Positions 6,467 to 11,851 of a stretch of 11,851 nucleotides of DNA are shown one piece after another. The DNA lies in assembly GCA_016875515.1 (NCBI GenBank), contig VGRA01000039.1:1-11851 (forward strand), written 5' to 3'. Every line of letters begins with the position of its first letter. The stretch's first letter is position 1. The position numbers and the translations under genes were made by a program. Source of the DNA: Deltaproteobacteria bacterium. GTDB taxonomy: Bacteria; Myxococcota; Myxococcia; Myxococcales; Myxococcaceae. Under the pieces are notes generated by a model that was given only the letters and a program-made list of their open reading frames with translations, was not told the origin of the DNA and ran no database searches.

Positions 6467-7198
6467 TCAGCCCAGCTGCCCGTCGAGCAGTTGCACCGCC
6501 GCCAGCGCCACCAGGGCGGCCGTCTCGGTCCGCAGCACGCGCCGGCCGGCGGTGACGGCCACGCCCCCGCGCGCCAGCGCCGCCTCCACCTCTGCCCGGG
6601 CGAGTCCGCCCTCCGGCCCCACCAGCAGCGCCACCGGCTGGCCGGGTTCAAGTGCGCGGACGGCCTCGGAGAGGGAGGGGGCGCGGGCCTGCTCGTCCAG
6701 CACCAGCAGCGCGCAGTGTGTTGGCAACGAGGCCAGCGCCGCGGGGAGCCGGGCCGGGGCGTGCACCCTGGGAACGTCGGCGCGGCCACACTGCCGCGCC
6801 GCCTCCTCCGCGATGGCCTGCCACCGTTGGACCTTCTTGCCGCCGCGGTCCTCGTCCAGCTTCACCACGCAGCGTTCGAGCGCCGCGGGGAGGAAGTCCG
6901 TGGCGCCCAGTTCGGTACCCTTCTGCACCACCCACTCGAATTTGTCCGCCTTGGGCAGCCCCTGCAGGAGCCAGAGCGCGCGCGGGGGCGCGGAGAGCTC
7001 GGCGGGCCCCAGCGAGAGGACTGCGGCGCCCTCGTCCACGCGCTCCACCCGGGCGGGGAACTCGCGCCCCTCGCCGTCGAAGACGCGGAGCGCGTCCCCC
7101 GCGCCCAGGCGCAGCACGCGCGCGAGGTAGTGGAAGCGGTCCCCTTCAATGGTGGCCTGCCCCGCGCGCGCGCCGGGCAGCAGCAGCCGGACGCTCAC
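6467..7198 (-). CDS. rsmE: RsmE, 16S rRNA (uracil-1498-N3)-methyltransferase
   Basis: 243 residues, the usual length. RsmE methylates N3 of U1498 in helix 44 of 16S rRNA of the small subunit, using SAM, in the cytoplasm. The N-terminal PUA-like RNA-binding domain (about 1-70) has the typical HYLARVLRLGAGD (23-35). The C-terminal SPOUT (trefoil-knot) domain carries KADKFEWVVQKGTELG 83-98, AIAEEAARQCGR 128-139, LLVGPEGGL 191-199 and the knot motif RRVLRTETAALVAL 219-232. GTG at 7198 is chosen because the product then begins exactly where RsmE proteins begin, and because GTGA (7198-7195) overlaps the prmA stop, indicating translational coupling. The prmA-rsmE order is known from other bacteria, including Bacillus. 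The stop is one base from that of the convergent GH3 gene. Confidence 0.95.
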   Translation of the reverse strand: MSVRLLLPGARAGQATIEGDRFHYLARVLRLGAGDALRVFDGEGREFPARVERVDEGAAVLSLGPAELSAPPRALWLLQGLPKADKFEWVVQKGTELGATDFLPAALERCVVKLDEDRGGKKVQRWQAIAEEAARQCGRADVPRVHAPARLPAALASLPTHCALLVLDEQARAPSLSEAVRALEPGQPVALLVGPEGGLARAEVEAALARGGVAVTAGRRVLRTETAALVALAAVQLLDGQLG

Positions 7199-8061
7199 CG
7201 CTGGAGTTCCAGGCGGATCCACTCGTTGTGGACCTTCTCGCCCGCGGGCTTCAGCCCCTGCTTCTCGTAGGCGGCCATCACCTCGTCCCGTTGGTGCACC
7301 AGCACCCCCGCGAGCACGAGCCGGTCCTTCACCTTCGGCGCGATGAGCGGCGCCAGCTCCACCAGCGTGTTGGCCAGGATATTGGCGAGCACCAGGTCGA
7401 ACGTGCCCTGCACGTGGCGCAGCGTCTTCGTGGAGAGCTCGATGTCCGGCGTGGCGTTGACCTCCAGGTTCTCCCTTGCCAGTTCCACGGAGGTGACGTC
7501 GTTGTCCAGCCCCACCACGCGGGTGGCGCCCAGCTTCTTCGCGGCAATGGCCAGCACCGCGGTGCCGGTGCCCACGTCCAGCACGCTCGCCCCGGGGTGC
7601 GCGCCCATGTACGTGTCCACCGCCTCCAGGCACAGCGAGGTGGTGGGGTGGTCCCCGGTGCCGAAGGCCATCTTCGGTTCGATGGTGAGCTTCACCTTGT
7701 CCGCGGGGGCCTTGTCCGTGTCCCACGGCGGGCCGACCCAGAGGCGCCCCACCTGCACGCACTTGATGAGCGAGCGCCAGCTGGTGCTCCAGTCCTGCGG
7801 CTCCAGCCGGTCCACCTGCGTCCGTGCGCCGGTGAACTCTCCGGCGACCATCCCTGCGGCGCCCTCCGCCTCCTCCTGCGTGGCGAACCAGCCCACCACG
7901 ATGGCCTCCCCCGCAGCGGGGCCGCGGACGCCGGGCATGGGCGGGGCCTCGCGATCACGGATTTCCAGCCCGGACGCGCCCGCGTCGTACAGCGCCGTCT
8001 CCAGCGCCTCCTTCGAGTCTTCCGGCAAGTCCACCGTGAGAGAGAACCAGGTGTCGGACAT
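7195..8061 (-). CDS. prmA: PrmA, ribosomal protein L11 methyltransferase
   Basis: 288 residues, typical for PrmA, which trimethylates amino groups of ribosomal protein L11 with SAM in the cytoplasm. An N-terminal substrate-recognition domain (about 1-95) leads through the linker motif EPQDWSTSWR (87-96) to the methyltransferase domain. There the PrmA signature PKMAFGTGDHPTT (129-141), SAM motif LDVGTGTAVLAIAAKKLGA (161-179), acidic VGLDND (183-188) and catalytic-site motif LANILANTLVELAP (225-238) are plain. The glycine loop is GTGTA rather than the more common GCGSG, which should still bind SAM. ATG 8061 gives the natural start; a GAGG about 17 bases upstream is too distant for a strong ribosome site. 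It is first gene of a two-gene unit with rsmE (4-base overlap) and is divergent from the lipoprotein gene at 8136. Confidence 0.95.
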   Translation of the reverse strand: MSDTWFSLTVDLPEDSKEALETALYDAGASGLEIRDREAPPMPGVRGPAAGEAIVVGWFATQEEAEGAAGMVAGEFTGARTQVDRLEPQDWSTSWRSLIKCVQVGRLWVGPPWDTDKAPADKVKLTIEPKMAFGTGDHPTTSLCLEAVDTYMGAHPGASVLDVGTGTAVLAIAAKKLGATRVVGLDNDVTSVELARENLEVNATPDIELSTKTLRHVQGTFDLVLANILANTLVELAPLIAPKVKDRLVLAGVLVHQRDEVMAAYEKQGLKPAGEKVHNEWIRLELQR

Positions 8062-8135
8062 GGCGTGCGCGTCTTAACGCCTCGGGCGCTGGGTGTCGAA
8101 GCGGGCGCGCCGCGGCCTGCTACGCTCCAAAGCCC
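8062..8135. promoter_or_regulatory. Divergent intergenic region between prmA and a lipoprotein gene
   Basis: These 74 bases must hold, or abut, the promoters for both directions. On the plus strand TACGCT (8121-8126) is a plausible -10 hexamer, which would start transcription within a few bases of the GTG at 8136 and give a nearly leaderless mRNA. I see no convincing -35 at normal spacing and no clear minus-strand promoter. This is a weak motif match only. Confidence 0.2.
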
Positions 8136-8492
8136 GTGAGACGCCTCCTCCCGCTGTTGCCCCTGCTGTCTGCCTGCGCCGGACCTGCCGCGGAGGACGC
8201 CGCGGTGTGCCAGGACCTGGTCACCCGCCTGTGCAGCCAGCCCGTCTGCGAGGCGGTCACCCAGACGCTCAGCCCCGGGGAGGCCTGCCGCGAGGCGCTG
8301 CTGTCGCGCACCGGCTGCGGCGACGAGGCCTTCGCCTTCTCCAGCCCCTCGCGCGGCCGCTTCCTCGAGTGCCGTGTGCCGCTGCTCCGGCTCTCGGACC
8401 GGGTGGACGTGGCGCCGCGGTGCGAGGACGTGTCGGAGGCCTTCGCCAGCTGCCCGGACCTGGTGGCGTTCTTGAAGGGGGGGGCGCCGTGA
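8136..8492 (+). CDS. Small cysteine-rich lipoprotein of unknown function
   Basis: 118 residues from GTG 8136. The start gives a short basic n-region (MRR), a leucine-rich core and a lipobox LSAC with lipidated Cys14, so the mature protein should be anchored to the inner or outer membrane. The mature part has eight more cysteines (25, 33, 38, 51, 61, 79, 96, 106), an even number that would allow four disulfides in an oxidising compartment. I do not recognise a domain; cysteine-rich lipoproteins of this kind are common in myxobacteria. No Shine-Dalgarno is visible before the GTG. The 3' end contains an 8-G run, and its TGA overlaps the next gene's GTG (GTGA, 8489-8492), so the two are coupled and may work together. 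Confidence 0.8.
   Translation: MRRLLPLLPLLSACAGPAAEDAAVCQDLVTRLCSQPVCEAVTQTLSPGEACREALLSRTGCGDEAFAFSSPSRGRFLECRVPLLRLSDRVDVAPRCEDVSEAFASCPDLVAFLKGGAP
8477..8484 (+). repeat. 8-G homopolymer tract before a GTGA gene junction
   Basis: Eight consecutive G residues, read AAG GGG GGG GCG in the lipoprotein frame, four bases before the GTG at 8489. The run may simply serve as a G-rich ribosome site for the downstream gene. A -1 shift here, or one extra G, bypasses the lipoprotein stop and enters the downstream reading frame, making one fused product. Confidence 0.5.
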
Positions 8493-9871
8493 GGTGGCCG
8501 TTCGCGGGGCTTCTCTGTGCGCTGGGCTGCGTGCAGGTGCAGGAGGAGGTGCGGGTGGAGCGCGGCCCCGTGCTCCGCACCTGGGAGCAACAGGTGCGGC
8601 TGGGGCGCCCGCAGCTTTCTGCCGATGCGACGGCGGCGCTCCGGGACGGCTCGCCGGGTGCGTGGCTGCGGCCGCTGAAGTCCGACACCTGCCGCGAAGA
8701 GCGGCTCGAGCAACACGCGGAGGAGCGCACGGTGGAGCGGAGCGCGCGCGGCACCGGCCCTGCGCTGGCGCTCGGCAGTGTGGGGACGCTGGCGGGCGTG
8801 GGGCTGCTCCTGGGGGCGCAGGTCGCCTCGGACGCGCCCAACCGGGACATCCTGGACGCGGAGGGGCGTTACGGTGCCTCGCCGCGGCAGCTGGCACATG
8901 GCTGGGGGTGGGGCGCGCTGGCGGTGGGCGTGCCCGCCGCGGTGGTGGCGTGGCTGGGTCACCAGCAATCCGGCACCACCACGCAGAGCACCGTGCAGGA
9001 GGTGGTGACGTCCGCGCGGGAGCAGGCCTGTCACCCGGCCCAGGTGCACGGGCTCGTGCGGGTGGAGCTGGGCGCTGGGGGCTTCGAGCGGCGGACGGAG
9101 GCGGGGGCGCTGTGGCTGTCCGGTGCCGAGGTGGCCGCGGCGGCGGACGGCACGGTGCTGCTCGACGGACAGGCCGTGCCGCTCACGCAGCAGGCCGAGG
9201 ACGTGCTCGCGGACGTGCGCGCGTGCCAGGTGGTGTTGCCGGTGCCCTCGGCAGATGGGCTCGGCGGCCTCTCGGCGGCGCAGCTGGACACCCGGCGGCA
9301 GCTGGCGGCTGCCTGTGCGCGGCGGCTGCCGGAGGGCGGCGCGGCCGAGCAGGCCTACGCGGGGGCGCTTTCGGCCGCGCTGGAGGTGGGGCGCCGGGTC
9401 CGTCCGCCGGATGGGCCGGCGCTGCAGTCTTTCGAGGATGTGGGGCTGGCCTACGCCCCCACGCTGCTCGCCGCAGAGGGGACGGCGGACGCGCTCGCGC
9501 TGTCTCGCGGGGACATTCCGCCCGGGCAGCCGGTTCGGCTGCTCGGCCAGGTGGGGGTGCGCGGCACGGTGGACCTGGTGGAGGTGGTGCGGCCCGAGGG
9601 CGCCGTGTGGGTGATGCTGCGCGGGCGACCCCCGGGGCCGGAGGAGCAGCTGGTGCTCGGCGGCGAGGTGCGAAGGCGCGACACGTGGGAGGCGGTGACG
9701 GTGTCGCTCGGCGAGCTCCAGGTGGACGCGGTGGTGCCGCCGTGGGCGGGGTGGGCACAGCCGCTCCAGCCCGGCGCAGACGTGGAGCTCATCGCCCAGC
9801 GCGCGGCGGCCTACGCGCGGGACGGGACACCGGTGCTGCTGCTGGAGGCGCTGGGGGCGCGCTCACGCTGA
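8489..9871 (+). CDS. Membrane or lipid-anchored protein of unknown function with two hydrophobic helices
   Basis: 460 residues from GTG 8489, which overlaps the previous stop by four bases; an 8-G run just upstream could act as ribosome site. The N-terminus has a short hydrophobic stretch ending in CALGC, a possible though imperfect lipobox (Cys14, with Ala rather than Leu at -3). A charged region (about 65-86, Glu/Arg rich) is followed by two likely membrane helices, about 90-113 and 138-157, joined by a polar loop. The remaining 300 residues look soluble; about 345-415 (GQPVRLLGQVGVRGTVDLVE, then alternating Val-rich strands) suggests a small beta barrel or OB-like fold, which is only inference. 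I recognise no family. Codon use matches its neighbours. The end overlaps the convergent M16 gene by nine bases. Co-transcription with the lipoprotein suggests a shared envelope role. Confidence 0.75.
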   Translation: MRWPFAGLLCALGCVQVQEEVRVERGPVLRTWEQQVRLGRPQLSADATAALRDGSPGAWLRPLKSDTCREERLEQHAEERTVERSARGTGPALALGSVGTLAGVGLLLGAQVASDAPNRDILDAEGRYGASPRQLAHGWGWGALAVGVPAAVVAWLGHQQSGTTTQSTVQEVVTSAREQACHPAQVHGLVRVELGAGGFERRTEAGALWLSGAEVAAAADGTVLLDGQAVPLTQQAEDVLADVRACQVVLPVPSADGLGGLSAAQLDTRRQLAAACARRLPEGGAAEQAYAGALSAALEVGRRVRPPDGPALQSFEDVGLAYAPTLLAAEGTADALALSRGDIPPGQPVRLLGQVGVRGTVDLVEVVRPEGAVWVMLRGRPPGPEEQLVLGGEVRRRDTWEAVTVSLGELQVDAVVPPWAGWAQPLQPGADVELIAQRAAAYARDGTPVLLLEALGARSR

Positions 9872-11851
9872 CGGTGGCTGCAACCCCGCCACGCCCGGCC
9901 CTACCGCGCCGAGCGCCGCCTGGTCGAATCGGAGGAGGTCCTCCGCTACCGCCCGGGCGTCGTCCGCCGTCACGGAGAGCACCTGCTCGGAGAAGGCGTG
10001 CACGTCCTCCAGCGGCAGCCCGTATGCCGCCTCCAACGCCAGCAGCCCGGCGCGGGCGCCGTTGCGCTGCAGGCCGATTTCGTGCGTGCCGATGATGTGG
10101 AGCCGCGCCCGGTCCAGCTCGGCCTCGGGGATGCGCTCATCGCGCACCCGGCGCAACTCCTCGCGGATGCCGGCGAGCGCCTCGGGCACCTTCTCCGGGC
10201 TGGTTCCCACGTAGACGGCGAAGAAGCCCGGGTCCAGGCCCTCCACGCTGTAGCTGGAGAGGCTGTACGCGAGCGACTTCTTGTCTCGCAGCTCCACGAA
10301 CAGCCGGCCGCCCTGGCCGGACAGCACGGTGGAGAGCACCTCCAGCGCGCGGCGGCGGGGATCCCTCAGGGTGACGCCGCGGAAGCCGTAGACCAGGTGC
10401 ACCTGTGCGCGCTGCAGTTCGCGCACGTTCACGCGCGGGGCGGCAGGGCGCGGCTCGTCCGCGACGGTGGGCTCGGCGCCCCCAGCGGCGGAGGGCGCCT
10501 TCCCCAGGTGCGTCTCCGCCAGCCGCACCACCTCGTCCACGTCCACGTCCCCCACCACGGCCAGCGTCAGCCGCTGCGGCGTCATCAGCCGGGCGTGGTG
10601 CGCTGCCAGTTGCTCGCGGGTGAGCGCGCGCACGGAGGCCTCCTCGCCGCCCACCTGCATCCGGTACGGGTGGCGCTGGAAGAGCGCCTGGTGGAAGAGG
10701 TGGAAGGCCAGGCCCGAGGGCTTGTCCTCCCGGGTGGAGATGTCCTGCAGCACCAGCTTCCGCTCGCGCTCCAGCTCCGCCGGGAGCAGGGCGGGGCGCA
10801 GCAGCGTGTCGGCGAACAGCTCGAGCGCGCGGCCCAGGTGGCGCGAGAGGAACTCTGCCCGCAGCGACAGGGAGTTGCGCCCCGCGGCAGCGGAGAGCGA
10901 GCCTGCCATGTCGTCCAACAGGTGGGACACCTGCTCCGGCTCCAGCGAGGGCGTGCCGCGGGGCAGGGTGCGGGCGAGCAGGTGGTGCAGCCCGCACGTT
11001 GCTTCCGTCTCGTGGCGCGTGCCGCCGACGAAGGCGCCCCGGAGCGCTGCCAGCGGGATGCCCGGCTCGGGGCGCACCAGCAGCCGCGTGCCGCAGGACA
11101 GGCGGACGTCCACGTCCCGCGCGCCGGGCTTCGCGCCGGTGCTGCGCAGCCCGTCGTGCGCGGGCGGGAGCCGCCGGGCGGGGACGGTCACGGGCTGGGG
11201 GTTCTCCGCCCGCTGCAGCGCCGCGTGGGCGTCTGCCTCGGTGAATGCCGTGCCGTTGGGGAGCAGCGCGGTGAGGCTGGCCACGCGCACGTCCAGCCAG
11301 CGGCTCGCCACGTCCCGCAGGTGCTCGGGGGTGAGGGCCGCCACGTCCGCCCGGTACTTCGCCTCAGCTTCCAGCCCGCCCGCGCCGGAGGCATGGTAGC
11401 CGAGCTTCTCTGCCAGCCCCTGCACCGTCTCGCGCTGGTAGATGCCCTCCGCCTCCACCAGGGCCTTCACCGTCTCCAGCTCCGCGGCGTCCAGCAGCTC
11501 TTCCCGCGCCTGCAGCAGCAGCGCGAGCGACACGTCCAGCGCCTCGGCCAGCTTCTCCGGCTGCAACGTGAGGGTGAGGGTGAACAGCCCCGGGTCTTTC
11601 GGGGTGTAGGCGGAGCAGTGGACGCCGCGCACCAGCTGGCGGCGCCGCTTCACCTCCAGCGACATCCGCGAGCTGTCCCCTTGGCCCACCAGCATGGCCA
11701 GCACGTCCAGCGCGGGCACGTCGGGGTGATCGGACGCGCAGAGTGGGAAGGAGACGTGGACGATGGCCTCCTTCGCGTCGTCCTGGCGCAGGTGGACGCG
11801 CCGCCCCGCGCGCGGCGGCTCCACGGGGCGCGGCGGGTGCGGCACCCGCGG
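9863..11851 (-). CDS. M16-family (pitrilysin/insulinase-type) peptidase, C-terminal 662 residues (5' truncated)
   Basis: The frame is open to the right edge, so the start and first metal-binding half lie outside. Counting from the edge, residues about 18-200 are the C-terminal subdomain of the first M16 repeat (GQGDSSRMSLEVK 57-69; GVHCSAYTPKDPGLF 76-90). Residues about 245-660 are a complete second repeat: N-terminal half with TRHETEATCGLHHLL 278-292, then RERKLVLQDI 362-371, TLAVVGDVDVDE 429-440, and a C-terminal half with SGQGGRLFVELRDKKSLAYS 511-530. The zinc motif HxxEH of M16 enzymes is HLLAR (290-294) in this repeat, lacking Glu and the second His, so the repeat should not bind zinc. 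In two-repeat M16 proteins one half is catalytic and the other structural; the active HxxEH is expected upstream. Such enzymes degrade peptides in the periplasm or cytoplasm. Its stop overlaps the convergent membrane-protein gene. Confidence 0.93.
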   Translation of the reverse strand, partial: PRVPHPPRPVEPPRAGRRVHLRQDDAKEAIVHVSFPLCASDHPDVPALDVLAMLVGQGDSSRMSLEVKRRRQLVRGVHCSAYTPKDPGLFTLTLTLQPEKLAEALDVSLALLLQAREELLDAAELETVKALVEAEGIYQRETVQGLAEKLGYHASGAGGLEAEAKYRADVAALTPEHLRDVASRWLDVRVASLTALLPNGTAFTEADAHAALQRAENPQPVTVPARRLPPAHDGLRSTGAKPGARDVDVRLSCGTRLLVRPEPGIPLAALRGAFVGGTRHETEATCGLHHLLARTLPRGTPSLEPEQVSHLLDDMAGSLSAAAGRNSLSLRAEFLSRHLGRALELFADTLLRPALLPAELERERKLVLQDISTREDKPSGLAFHLFHQALFQRHPYRMQVGGEEASVRALTREQLAAHHARLMTPQRLTLAVVGDVDVDEVVRLAETHLGKAPSAAGGAEPTVADEPRPAAPRVNVRELQRAQVHLVYGFRGVTLRDPRRRALEVLSTVLSGQGGRLFVELRDKKSLAYSLSSYSVEGLDPGFFAVYVGTSPEKVPEALAGIREELRRVRDERIPEAELDRARLHIIGTHEIGLQRNGARAGLLALEAAYGLPLEDVHAFSEQVLSVTADDARAVAEDLLRFDQAALGAVGPGVAGLQPPSA

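Noticed and set aside
4384..6789. A minus-strand frame open for about 800 codons opposite the FGE-like and GH3 genes, continuous with the second CapA gene.
   Set aside because: Its translation there is low-complexity Arg/Pro/His/Gly sequence with no family motifs. It is the antisense shadow of two clear genes in GC-rich DNA; the CapA signal peptide fixes the real start at 4326.
8494..10095. A plus-strand frame of 533 codons across the membrane-protein gene and into the M16 gene.
   Set aside because: It is Gly/Ala/Arg low complexity, runs through two real genes on opposite strands, and lacks any domain.

Overview
The window is very GC-rich and almost wholly coding. Third codon positions are nearly all G or C, several genes start with GTG, and many products are exported or lipid-anchored. 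This fits a myxobacterium (Myxococcota, probably the Cystobacterineae). That placement is inferred from composition and gene style only. I saw no RNA genes, CRISPR array, insertion sequence or phage gene, and no gene-free stretch longer than 74 bases.

Left part (1-6465), an envelope group. The 3' end of an unrecognised gene (1-288) lies 2 bases before a large exported protein (291-3188). That protein combines a CapA-type metallophosphoesterase-like domain, PEGA-like repeats and a C-terminal Rossmann, methyltransferase-like domain. A second, shorter CapA-family gene (3172-4326, minus) converges on it and overlaps its end. From a 57-base divergent gap, a secreted formylglycine-generating-enzyme-like protein (4384-5298) and a NagZ-like GH3 protein (5353-6465) are read on the plus strand. 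Both lack residues important in their canonical relatives.

Middle part (6467-8061, minus) is a housekeeping pair: prmA (ribosomal protein L11 methyltransferase) then rsmE (16S rRNA m3U1498 methyltransferase), joined by a GTGA start/stop overlap.

Right part (8136-11851). Divergent from prmA is a two-gene unit: a small cysteine-rich lipoprotein and a membrane protein of unknown function, again joined by GTGA. Converging on it is the 3' part of a large two-repeat M16 (pitrilysin/insulinase-type) peptidase gene that runs off the right edge.

Three convergent gene pairs end within a base of each other or overlap, so none has room for a terminator between the genes. The most novel element is the CapA/PEGA/methyltransferase-like fusion. 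I did not find a clearly new multi-gene defence or mobile system; the envelope group is at most a candidate functional cluster.
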